Source: Brachyhypopomus gauderio
Lineage: Eukaryota > Chordata > Actinopteri > Gymnotiformes > Hypopomidae
Reading direction: 5' to 3'
DNA: 64,000 nucleotides
Assembly (NCBI RefSeq): GCF_052324685.1
Contig: NC_135211.1
Location: 13,459,240 to 13,523,239 of the forward strand
Shown: positions 46,603 through 58,473 of the stretch, piece after piece
Numbering within the stretch: position 1 is the first letter of the stretch
Layout: the number at the start of each line of letters is the position of its first letter
Notes under the pieces: model-generated
Seen by the model: only the letters and a program-made list of their open reading frames with translations
Databases searched by the model: none
Told to the model about the DNA's origin: nothing
Made by a program: the position numbers and the translations under genes

Positions 46603-47070
46603 TGAAAAGGTAAATGCAGTCTAAAAGTCCTTGATCTGAGTAGATTGTGAAATAATGAATTCATAATGAACCACTGCTTTTTTTTGCAATTGCAAATCTA
46701 ATAAAAGGGTGAATTAAGAATGCAGGCTACCTGCTGAGTGCCAATCATCAAAGCAGCATTTTTTAAAACAACATTTATCTCTTGCTTAGTTTTTATTTAT
46801 GAGACCCAGTAGGAAACATATATCAAAGATCAAAGCAGTATTTATTAGGTTTCAAGTATTTGTAAGTTTCAACTGTCTTGAAATATTATTATCTATGGAT
46901 ATATGAGGTTAGGCTTCTGTAGTGTCACACAGTCATCAGCCAAAGAACTACTAATCACAATTCACACCTGTTTTTAGTAACTACCTGCACCTTTTCCTCT
47001 TTCACTCATCCTACAGTTCCAAAGGTTCCCATGTCCAGCGATTTGCATTAAAGCCACAACAGCTGGGTTT

Positions 47071-47690
47071 GCTGTTCTTCTCTGTTTGATGATGCTTATC
47101 TCTGTGTGATGCTGTTCGTCTCTGTATGATGATGCTTATCTCTGTGTGATGCTGTTCATCTCTGTTTGATGATGCTTATCTCTGTGTGATGCTGTTCATC
47201 TCTGTTTGATGATGCTTATCTCTGTGTGATGCTGTTCGTCTCTGTTTGATGATGCTTATCTCTGTGTGATGCTGTTCATCTCTGTATGATAATGCTTATC
47301 TCTGTGTGATGCTGTTCGTCTCTGTTTGATGATGCTTATCTCTGTGTGATGCTGTTCATCTCTATATGATGATGCTTATCTCTGTGTGATGCTGTTCGTC
47401 TCTGTTTGATGATGCTTATCTCTGTGTGATGCTGTTCGTCTCTGTATGATGATGCTTATCTCTGTGTGATGCTGTTCATCTCTGTATGATGATGCTTATC
47501 TCTGTGTGATGCTGTTCATCTCTGTATGATGATGCTTATCTCTGTGTGTTGCTGTTCGTCTCTGTTTGATGATGCTTATCTCTGTGTGATGCTGTTCATC
47601 TCTATATGATGATGCTTATCTCTGTGTGATGCTGTTCGTCTCTGTATGATGATGCTTATCTCTGTGTGTTGCTGTTCATTTGTATGACAC
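47071..47690. repeat. 40-bp minisatellite, about 15 copies
   Basis: The unit is two related 20-mers in alternation, TCTGTGTGATGCTGTTCATC and TCTGTATGATGATGCTTATC, with single-base variants (CATC/CGTC, GTATGAT/GTTTGAT). Copies degrade from 47690 to about 47780. No unique spacers are present, so it is not a CRISPR-like array. Confidence 0.97.
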
Positions 47691-50595
47691 TGTATATCTT
47701 TGTATGACGATTATCTCTGTGTGATGACACCTATCTGTGTGATGCTGTTCATTTGTGTGATGCTGTTCATCCATGTGTGTTTTACTGGTGCCATTACTAA
47801 CACTGTGCCTGTGTTTTCATATTTCTGGACTTTTCATTGAACATTGTTCTTTGTTACATTCACTCATGCCTTAATCTGTGTCTGCTTAAGTCAGATTTTT
47901 TACTGTTATGGCCTAAAATCAGTAGGTGATTCACCACTAATGATTACATACTACATAAATATTGCCAATAATAAGCATTTGGATGTAATAGGCCTAATAA
48001 TGAAAGTATATGTCAGTCAGTCTAACAGCACCATAGAAACTTATAAAAAGCCCTGGCTAATGTTATAATAGTGGTCATAATGCCATGGCTGATTTTAATT
48101 GGAAGTATTAATTTAGAAGGCTGAGCGTCACCGTTTTTATTTTCTTGACCATTTAAAGGCTACAATCCAAGTCAACCTATAAAGTGTCTTTGTTCGTACA
48201 TGGCAGTGTCCTCCAGGAAAGGGTCAATCAGTTTAATGAGGTGCCACTGTGAATCAGTCAGGCCTGGAAAAATGGTGGTTTTAAGGAAATGTCCTCAGTG
48301 GCTAGGTGTAAATGGGCAGGGCAGGGCAGACCTTAGAGTCACGTTTGATTAGACAGGAGAGATTGTACAGTAGGACAATGGACCGCTGCAGATGGAAAAG
48401 TAGAAATTGAATGATGAATGAATATGAATGAATTAAAGTTGACTGAACTAAGCAGTCAAGCTATTAGGAAATAATGCTTGGGTTTTTCATAATCTGTTTT
48501 TCTGAAGCAGTAATCAGTGAGCATGTATTTGATACCTTATTTCTTTTAGTGAATGTACATTTCTATAAACTTAACAAAAATGGAAAAGGTTTGGGGTGAT
48601 TATGCTAAAATGCTCAGTGTGGAAATGCCTGGTGCTCTTTCTTCTCCTTTGAGTCTCAAACTATTTATTACACAAACTTCCTTCCAACCTCGGTTGTCGT
48701 TTTCCATCCGGAGAGCCAGATCAACTCTGGTTTTATTTGGGCCTTGGCTGCACATGACAGTATACATTGGTGTAACTCTGGAATTGTGGTCCAAAAAATT
48801 CACCCATAAACTTACCTATAAAAGTTCAATTCTGGCCTCTGGAGTTTTGCAGAATTGCTTTGTTATGTCCAAAATGTACAAAAATAATTAATGTTGCTTA
48901 TTGCTGGAAAATGGATTAAAAAACAAAACACATCCTTAATACTACCACGTCTACTACTAATTATTATTATTGTCATCATTATTATTATTGTTGTTGTTGT
49001 TATTTTATTATCTTGAAGTGAATTGCTTTAAAAATATTTCCAATACTTATTATTCAAAATTCTTTGATGCACATCTGTTACAGTAATCCTATTTATTACT
49101 GCAGTCTTAATCTTACATTTATTACCAGTAATAAATATTATGTGCATCAGTAAAATAGCATCAGTAAAGAATGAACACACCGGTTATGTTAAATGTTATA
49201 CCAGTAGTGCATACAAAGTCACAATCTACTTGTCTAAATTCCTCACAAAAAATATATTCACAAAGCTTGTAGATCAGTCATATAGTATATACAGTATATT
49301 TATATCTGCATTTTAAGACTTTATTTTATTTTTACAAGCATAATGATACATTTATTATGCAATAAAGTTTGAAAGGGTGTGACAATTTTTCAGTTAAGCA
49401 AAGATGTTCTGGTGGAACGGTAGTCACTCAGACAACATGTATTTCATAGAGAGTGGACATTAGCTGCTTGCCAAGTTCCCCTCCCCCCCAAGACCACAGA
49501 AAGACTTGCCTTATTTCACATTTATTAAATCCACACAGCTGGTTTTTAGTTTACCCACATATTACATAAATTCTGGAAAAATGTGGGAGTATGAGAAGCC
49601 CTCCTGTCAGGCGTCACTGCAACCCTGCAATTTCAGATCTCTGCTGTCCTGCAGAGTCTCGTAGGGACTGGCTCTGTTGATACCAGGATTCCCTTTGTCA
49701 ATGAACTGTGAAGGAAAGGCCCTGACTGGTTTAGTGTATGAAGTCTTGCGCAACAACAGTGTAATATTCCCGGCTATAAATAAAGATAGCAAGAAAGATT
49801 CCTTATTTTAAAATGAAATAGGATAAGATAGATAGATAGAGAGAGAAGGAATAGAAAATTATAAATGCATTTTTAATACTCAAATATTACATATACTTTA
49901 TATACTTTATTTGTACATGTATGTAAATGTGTTTTTTTAACACATGCAATATGAGTTTTAACACTGAAAATAAAAGTTTTATAATGGTATTACTTTTGTA
50001 CAGATTAAATACATTTAAATGTATTCTTGTCTCTTGTCTCATAAATCATGTCTCAGAGTCATAAGTCTAGTGAACAACAAATCATTCCAGTACATTCCAA
50101 GTGCAGAGCACATCACAAACTATTCTACTAAGTGAAGACTCACCTGACAAGAACTGCCTACGTGCTCAGACCTAGCGAAACAGAGAGAGCTGCGAACCTG
50201 ACCGAGCCACGAAGGAGGAGAGAAAAGACCTTCCAGACTGCAGACAGAGAAGGGGGAGAGGCAAGACCAGCCGTGAACAGAGACTGGCTGTTGAGGGGCG
50301 GGGGAGCCTGTCAGGAGAAGTGGTGCAGCTGAAATGAGGGGAAGTGGAGACAGAAGATTCCTCTGATGATCTAATCTCTCATCCACGCACCCTGCTGAAC
50401 TCTCAGACATATAAACTGGATCATTTGGCATGGCTTTTCAGTTACTGCTTCAAGCAGATTGTGTTCTGCGCTGAATTCCCCACTGACAGAGTTGGAAGGT
50501 TCCTGAGAGACGTCACACATAGAATACAATGGCGCACATCCTCAGACACAAACCCAAAAAAAACACAGGAACACACTCTCTCACACACACTCTCT

Positions 50596-50602
<7 letters not shown>

Positions 50603-50650
<48 letters not shown>

Positions 50651-50653
50651 ACC
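50603..50653. repeat. (CT)n-(CA)n compound microsatellite
   Basis: A CT run followed directly by a CA run. Confidence 0.9.
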
Positions 50654-52918
50654 AGCAACATCATTTGATGGCTCTTCAAGGGCATAAAAATGATCCAAAA
50701 TACAATCTGTAGTCATCGTAAATTAAGACCGATGTTCCAAAATCAAACCCAGATTTGTTCACATACGAACTTCAGTAGTCACAAGCAGACAAAACCACTC
50801 GGGTGGAAAAATGTCTCAGGGCAGGCGATTTTGCTCATTTTCTAAATCTGTGATGATTTTCGAGGGAAATGTCTTCCAGCTTTACTTCATTCACAACTCA
50901 TTTATCACGAGGGAATGACCTGCGTGTCACTGTAAATACTGAACACCACAACCACCTCATAGATATTTAATAATGCACTGTGAAGAAGCAGCAACAGAGT
51001 GCAGTGGCCGACCACCTCTTCCTCTTCCTGTCCTGTTGGTTTATTTGGATGGCTGGATTTGGGACTAAGATGGTATTTTTTCTTGATAATTAGGTGCCAG
51101 AGTGCAACTTAATTTGACTGGTGACACTTCCAACCCTCCTGCGCATGTTTCATTGGTCAAAAATTAAAGTAAATTAAATTAATGATTTGGTCTCATGTTC
51201 TCTGCTAGTCCTTTTGTCTTGTGCATGCTTGTTAAAAATGCATTTATTTTCTTATTTCTAATGTCTGGTTTAATGTGTTTAAAAAGAGCAAAACTCTTTA
51301 TAGAGGTCTTGACCAAATCCACCAGATGACTCCATTTCCGTCTGTGGAAAATCTTGTAACATGGCTTAGCACGTTCGCTAATCCTGCTTGGACATGGTCT
51401 GCTCTTTGAAGCTCTTCCTCAGTAACACACAGAGAGCGAAAACATGTGCCAAAATGGAGACCAGCTCCATTGCAGGAAGGGAAAGGACAAACAGGCCAGC
51501 CTATTTTAAGAACACAAGTCAAACCCATTGGCCAAAATAGCTCAGATCACGTGGCAGATACGTGGACCTGATGGGGGCGTGCATATGCGAGTCACAGGTG
51601 CAAGTTGCCAATTGGGGTCAAGTGCCTTCCCCAGTGGCAACCCATGAACCCATGACCTCATAGTCTAAAGCCAGGACTGACTGCTGGGATAGCAGCTTTC
51701 AGCTGAGAAGGAGGTGCTGTCATACATTGACTCCAGCTGAAGACACACCTGGTGTAGGAGGAAAGCATGAAAGATTGCTGTGGATTTTGGTCCACAGCAT
51801 AGTGAAGTGGGCAAGGACTAATCAATCAGTGAGAAACGGATGTGGCTTGAAGGTACGCTTGAATCCGTCCTCAGACGCGTTGCTGTGTAGTGTGATGTAT
51901 CGCTGTTCAAATGAAAGGATATGCACCCTAATTACATGATTAATGTCTCGCAAAGTTTCACACAGCCAACCCCTTCTGCTACAAATCAAAGAATTAGAAG
52001 AGTCTAATAAGTCCTTTTCTTGCCAAGGCCTCTGTACATAGCAGGTCCAAAGGAAAACTATGAACTTGGCTCTCTTTAGTGTCACAAAAACCAGCAACGT
52101 CATTCACACATGTCTGAAAGAAATGGACGTCTGTCATTCCTTCCATGATGTGTAGAGGGATCACCCAAGGTCGGCCTGACACTCCGCAATGACACCTTCG
52201 TCAGTGGTGCATTAGCATCTGAACTGGATCGTCATCACACCACTCTCCGATCTGTTGTCACGATAAACCTTCCCACTTTTTAAAAATTAATAAAAAAATT
52301 TTATGAGCAATTCCGCTTCAAGCCCGGTGAGCATGTCGGGTCGTGGTGGGGCATGGCAGCTGTGAAGCTGGCACTATGCAGGGTACAATGAGGGCATTGA
52401 CAGGCAGCAGACGTCAGTGGGGTGGGGTGGGGGTGTGGGGCCGGCCCCCGGGCGGGCTGGCGGGCTGGCTGTTGGCGGTCGGAGCACACCACCGCAGCTA
52501 TTCCTGCAGAACACGCTCCAACCATTAGCACAGCAGTGCAGGCCCAGGGGTGGGCCCCAGCCAAGCACCGCACAGCTCCCAGCACTTACCGCATGTGGAA
52601 GGCATCTGTGATCCTCCTCTTCGGCCTAAAATAAGAAGAAACCCACGTGGCCCTGGACCAAAGTCTCTCAACGGCTCCTTTGTGTGGACGTATCTCACAC
52701 CTGAAGGTTGCTCAGAGGTTTGCGATGCACACGGGCGAGCACATGGACGCACATGCCACCACGCACACGCGCATTAGCACGTGCACAGACATCAGCTTAC
52801 ACCACGTCAGGCGATTTTTTATTTCCTCCAGGCCACGTGGGACAATGCAGGACCATTCGCTCCACACCCATGTTTCTCACTGATGGCTGTGGACGCTTTT
52901 GAGATGCTTCGAATGCCA

Positions 52919-52921
<3 letters not shown>

Positions 52922-52962
<41 letters not shown>
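52922..52962. repeat. (GT)n microsatellite
   Basis: About 20 GT units. Confidence 0.95.
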
Positions 52963-52965
<3 letters not shown>

Positions 52966-53729
52966 CACACTCACACACCAACAGGATGTCCCAGACTTTG
53001 AAAAGGAAACTATGTTCTCAAAATAATAATGTAAAGCAGCTGTTGCATGCTTTGCTCGTAACAGATTATGTCCTGCTATAAGGAGTGAGAGCCTGTGGAG
53101 TCACCGCGGTGGCGCAGGTCTTGTGTGTCACCGTAATTAACAAAACAAACTCTCAACAGCAACAGGGGCCTCTTCACAGCTGCCCTTTAGCCTTCATCCG
53201 GCCCCTCGCACGTTCCAGCCCGAGATCTCTGATTGAAACCAGAGCGGCTCTACGTACAGTTCGACAGAGACCTCTCCACAGCACACGGCGTTGACAGAGC
53301 ACTCACCCACCTGCTGCTCAACCTTGACGGCTCGTCTGTGAGCTGTCTGAGGAAAAAGGGTCACCGACTTAAGTGAGGTTCAACTTAAATAAAGCCTCCT
53401 GAGTGTTGATGTCCATGAGTTGCTTGACCTTTGAACTTTGAAGAGGAAAATAAACATAGGTCAGCAGTTCACATGCTTCAGCTGACATGAGGTAGTGGCA
53501 GTGATATTATCCTCAAGGTTTGATGTTTGGTTATTTGACGCTATTTGGTTTATCTGTGTCAGCCATACTCCTGCCCAGATCCTGAACACTACACAAGTTC
53601 CTTGTAATCACAGCATTCCTACATGGTCCCCTGTACCTGTTCTGTGCATCACTGTCATCATTTCTTAAATCTTTACACAGCCACTAATATTACATGGAGC
53701 TGGCTTTAAGATACTTTTACTGGTCTATA

Positions 53730-54195
53730 TATTACTAATTGGTGTAGGACCCCTGTATATATCTGACATGCTGCAGTTATATGAGTTGAGTTGAGAAGAA
53801 GTCTCAGATCATTATGACTCAGTCGGTCCTGCCCAAGGGAAAGACCAATGGAGAAGCAGCATTTAGCTGTTATATAGATACACATGGAACCAGTTGCCAG
53901 AGATCGGAATGACAGCCCCAGCACTTTAAAATCTGGACTAGCAATTATTTTATTTGACAGGGCTTTGGGCTCCATGTAAAACACTGTTCTCTTAGATCTA
54001 TTGTAATTTTTATTGTGTAATGACACTTTATTCTATTTCATTTTTCATTCCTGCTGTTTAAATCCATTGTTTTTCATTTCCATCCTCTTTGAACCTAATG
54101 TAATTTCAATTTATTGTCTTTGTATTTTTCTCATCTGTAAAGCACTTTGAATGATCTCACGGTATGGAAGGTGCTATATAAATACCCTTGCTTTG
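53730..54195 (+). mobile_element. L2-type LINE 3' end (truncated, decayed)
   Basis: Near 53750 the plus strand reads, across stops, like the end of an L2 reverse transcriptase ORF (YISDMLQLY, then WNQLPE near 53890). The segment ends with the hallmark L2 tail, a GTAAAGCACTTTGAATGAT-type block followed by AAGGTGCTATATAAATA. Multiple stops show it is dead. The 5' part is missing, as expected of truncated LINE copies. Confidence 0.75.
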
Positions 54196-54738
54196 CCTTG
54201 TCTTGTTTTATGTTAGCCACACTTCTCGCATAGCCCAGTTTGTTTTACTGAGAGGCGTATCACAGCTGCATTATTAAAGTTGTCTTCACTTGCATCAACA
54301 ATCTATTCCCAGTGTCATGAGCGTCACAGTTACTCATAGTGTCGGCGTTTGTGTTTTGCTCTTATTCACTCTCCACTCCTCCTTCACACATCCTGTGACA
54401 TTTGGTGCTTAACGTTTGGTTTTGGGTTTTTCAGCAATGACAGAATACATCTGTGAGTTTACGCAAACCAAGAAATTAATATTTTAGAAATGAAATCATT
54501 GCTTTAGCACCTAATTTTTAAGCAGAGCTGTTTCCTATTCTGCTTAATTGCAAAGGTCTCCCACAGTGTTTTCATTACCCAGAATCCATCACTTTGACAT
54601 TTTGGCTGAGCTTGTCGTGGGTTATTGACTCACCAGCCTGATACACTCTCCCCGCAGCTAATCTGTCTCATTGCCTCAGACACTACGGGCTGTGTAATCA
54701 AACAGAGAGAGAGAGCGAGCTGTTTTTGGCTCTCTCTC

Positions 54739-54782
54739 TTACACACACACTCACACACATACACACACGTGCGCACGTGCAC

Positions 54783-54820
<38 letters not shown>

Positions 54821-54822
54821 AT
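54739..54822. repeat. (CA)n microsatellite, imperfect
   Basis: CA-rich run with GCGCACGTGC interruptions. Confidence 0.9.
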
Positions 54823-56479
54823 TGGGTATTTCTATTGATCTGTAATTAAACAATTCTGAACTTAACCTTCTGTTTAAACATAATCACAAAATAGAGATGA
54901 GGCCTCGGACAGCTAATCTTGGATCACAGACATTTTAAGTCAAACAAAGAGAGTTCATGTTTGTATTCCTGCATTTCTGGCCTGCTTTGTTGATTTGTTA
55001 TTCATGTATAATTGCTCATTTGTTTAGGATTATGACAAACTCATACACTCTCAAGAACACGCAAACACACACGCATGCACACAAACTCCCAATGATTTCA
55101 AAAGGTTTTATGTTTATGTAGAAAGAAATATTCAAAAGTGCTCTGAAGGTTCATTCAATTCTAGTTCAGTTGGATCCAAACACACCATACACGGGTCTAA
55201 CCACCTGATCCATGGCCAGTGGGAGTTACAGCAGTCTAGTCGACATTTGGAAATTTCATTAATGGTCATCGTTTTTGCTGATTTGGCCCCAAAAGCATCC
55301 ATTTGTCTGGAACATTGTGGAGCTGCAAGACCTCTCCTGTACAACATATATAATGTATTCAACACATGTTTTCAGTGTGGCGCAGTGCTGGAAATGGATA
55401 CTATCAAACCAGCGTGCACCATAAATCTTGTTGACAGCTGTTGCTTCTGGTTGTTGTTATGATGAGGTCATTGCCATAGCAACAGTATTTATGTTCAGCG
55501 CGAAAGGTTTCGTAGCTGTAATAGCCGCGAGGGCTTCAACAAAGCCGTTCTCTCTTAAAGCACTGTTGCAGTAAACCACTGACATTAAGCTGCTAACAGT
55601 GGTGGAGCTTCCCCGGTTCACTGTTGTGCACTTCAAGTCTAACAGCAGAAAATCCCTTTCATCTCAGCTCTTTGCCAGTTGCTTTATCTCCCTGCTAAAG
55701 CGTCCCTTTTTGGAAGAGCAAGCATCCTGAGCTCAGCCGTTGTGGCACGGCTTACAGCTGCCCAGGTTAACGCTTATTGAAACTGCAGAGTCTTGCGTCA
55801 AAAATAATAAAATTGGGAGCTTCCTGTATGAAAACAGGAAGGACATTGACAGGTGTGTAGAACAGTCTGTGCTTGTAAAACAAATTATTCCTCCATTAAC
55901 TTTTTTCCCCTTTCCTCCCTCTCTCTTTCTGTCTCTCTCCCCTTCACAGCTCGGCTCAAAAAGTGATGAAGGAGGGATGGAGGGAGAGACCTCACGTTCC
56001 CAAGGATGGAAAGGAGGCTGGCGGCCAGGAGGCCGTGGTTCGCCTCCTCACCCGTGCTCCTGTCCACCGCTGCTCTGTGCCTGACACTCTCTTAATAACA
56101 AACAGTAGCTCATGAATATGCACTGCCAGTCCATCTCCGTCTCTTTCTCTCTCTCACGCTCTCTCTCTTGTGCCTTTCTTCCTGTACAGCTCAGCCCTCC
56201 TTCATCCTCGCGTGAGGCAGGACCTACCGACGGACGGCTCTCGCGTGGGGCAGGACCTACAGACGGACGGCTCTCGCACGAGCCCCCTTTGGCAGTCGTC
56301 TTGACTGAGAGCTGCTTGGCCTAATAGTAATAAAATCTGCTTCACTTACTTAAACATTGTAAAAACAGTTGGTCATTTACTGGGAGATTTTTTATAGAAA
56401 TGAGAACTGAATACCCATTTAAAATTACAAGGTTTATTTAACATTCAAAGAAGAGAGTTGCACAGTGGAAACACCTGCG

Positions 56480-57150
56480 GTGAGGCGGACTGCTGCCAAG
56501 ATGGTTCAGTGTTAATATGACGCCTATAAGGTCACAGCTGAGTGAAGATAAAACAGAGACGATTTTATTTGGGAATAAAGAAGAGTTATGTAGACTTGCT
56601 TCCTATCAAGACTCTACGGCCTTCAAACAAAAAACTTTGGATGCTGGATTCTGATCTCATCTTCACCCGTAATGTCAAAGCAATTACTGTTAGCATGCTA
56701 TTGTCTCAAAAGTACTGACAAATTTAGAGACATATTGTCAAAACAAGACCATGAAAAAACTCATTCAAGGATTTATTTCTAACACAGTTGATTATTGATT
56801 ATTGTTATTGTTATATGCCTAAAAAGATGGTCCGACGTCAGATGATTCTAAATACAGCTGCTAGTTCCCACTAAAACCACATGAATGGATCGTGTCACCC
56901 AATGGATCCCAGCATGTCACAGAACTGAATTCAAGGTACTGTTCCTCAGCTATAAACCACTAAATGGTTTGGGCCAACGTATCCATCTACTTTCTCGGCC
57001 TCTGACAACAGCTCTCAGAAACCTCCGATTATCGGATAATTGTGCCTGAGGTCAACACTATATACAGAGAAGTACTCGTTGTTTTTGTTGTACACATTGT
57101 AATCTGTGACTTGTCTTAAGAGTTCCTTTTTATTCTTCTTTATAGGTTGT
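56480..57150 (+). mobile_element. L2-type LINE reverse transcriptase 3' fragment
   Basis: Broken reading frames resemble the C-terminal region of the L2 reverse transcriptase ORF: LSEDKTETILFGNKE near 56540, an ILNTAAS-type block near 56850, and TEFKVLFLSYKPLNGLG near 56925-56975, corresponding to the RIQFK-LTYKALHGLAP block of such elements. Stops and frameshifts interrupt it. Confidence 0.75.
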
Positions 57151-58408
57151 TCCTAGTTTATTTACTTTTACCTACATAAAAATTTTGTAAAATATAACAT
57201 CACGTTCCCTAACTGAATTCTTTAAATTAGCATGAACTCTGGATATAAAACAAGGTTTCTGAGTAGAGAAATACGTGCAGACTGAACAGCCCTTGCCGCG
57301 TGCAAAAACAGCATTTTGTTTTTTATGCAGGACACGCACACGGCATCTCACGGATCACATAATTTAATTGCTGATCATTTCCTTTCTTCTTCCAGTTCTA
57401 TATTCGCAATGAAGCCATCATGGGATAATGAACGTCAGAAAGAAGAGCACCGCGTAATTCTGCCAGGTTTCTGCAGTCACATGTGGAGGCCATTATGGTT
57501 TAACGGTGGTGGCATTCTGAGCCTCTGATCTCATCAATACTGTATCAGCACTGCGAGACAAACCGTTCTCTGGGGAGAAAGGTGTAATTGTGTTCAGTTG
57601 CTACAAAGACCTACTATAGTTTTCCTTCTTGCTTTCTTTTTCTTCCTTTCTTTCTTGACCTCTTTTCTTTCTCTCTACCTCTTCATACACATCACGTGTA
57701 TACCTGTCTCTGTTTTCAGGAAGGAAAAGGAACCACCCGACACCTTAGGTCAGCCTCAGTATTGTGGCTTGTAACATGTGCCATGTTGGCTCGGAGGAAT
57801 CAGTGTGATTATCTTTGTGCTCCTCTAAAAAAACCAAAATGAATCCATGGTCGTAAACACAGACCCACTCATTTAGTCATGAAGGACAGTGTTTCAGCCT
57901 CTATTGCTGTGCTATCCTTGGTCAGGCTTACAGAAGTCACCTGATTGGAGTCTGGCGTCTGAGCTGGGTGGAGTAATTGAATTGTCTAGCCCTTTGGAGG
58001 GAGAATAAAACCATCAATGCTTGTTGTTGGAGAGCTCAGAACATTATAATAACCATGTCTTGGCATGTAGGCCTTCATCATGGATTTAGTTGATGCAGTT
58101 ATTTGCTTCTACACAGAAGCCAAATCCAAAACAGATGATGCTATCAATATGAAATAATTTACTTGAAACATCCCAGTTGCCTGAGTTTATAAATGTTCTT
58201 CAGATTAAGGTATTACATTATTTTAAATTCTAAAATGCACATTTCTCAAGTGAGTTTATTTAAGAACAGATTCATGTCAAAAATGAATCCAAATTACAAG
58301 TGTAGTTTTGTTTCTTAATCAACAACAAATTAACTGGTAATGGCATGAGTGCATCATCCTATAAGCATAAACACTGAATTGTATATTTTGCCCCTCAAAC
58401 TTTATTCA

Positions 58409-58428
58409 AAGTGTGTGTGTGTGCGTGC

Positions 58429-58470
<42 letters not shown>
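58409..58470. repeat. (GT)n microsatellite
   Basis: GT run with a few GC interruptions at the start. Confidence 0.95.

Positions 58471-58473
<3 letters not shown>

Noticed and set aside
47071-47780. Regular repeat array considered as CRISPR-like
   Set aside because: The whole unit repeats with no unique spacers, and the window is vertebrate. It is a minisatellite.
48553-48891. 112-codon plus-strand frame
   Set aside because: No splice or family evidence; the sequence is AT-rich and reads as chance.
50120-50431. Minus-strand frame ending at a CAG|GTGAGT donor near 50148, considered as coding exon upstream of the 49607-49772 tail
   Set aside because: In the phase required by the tail exon there is a stop a few codons upstream and no ATG. 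It could at most be untranslated.
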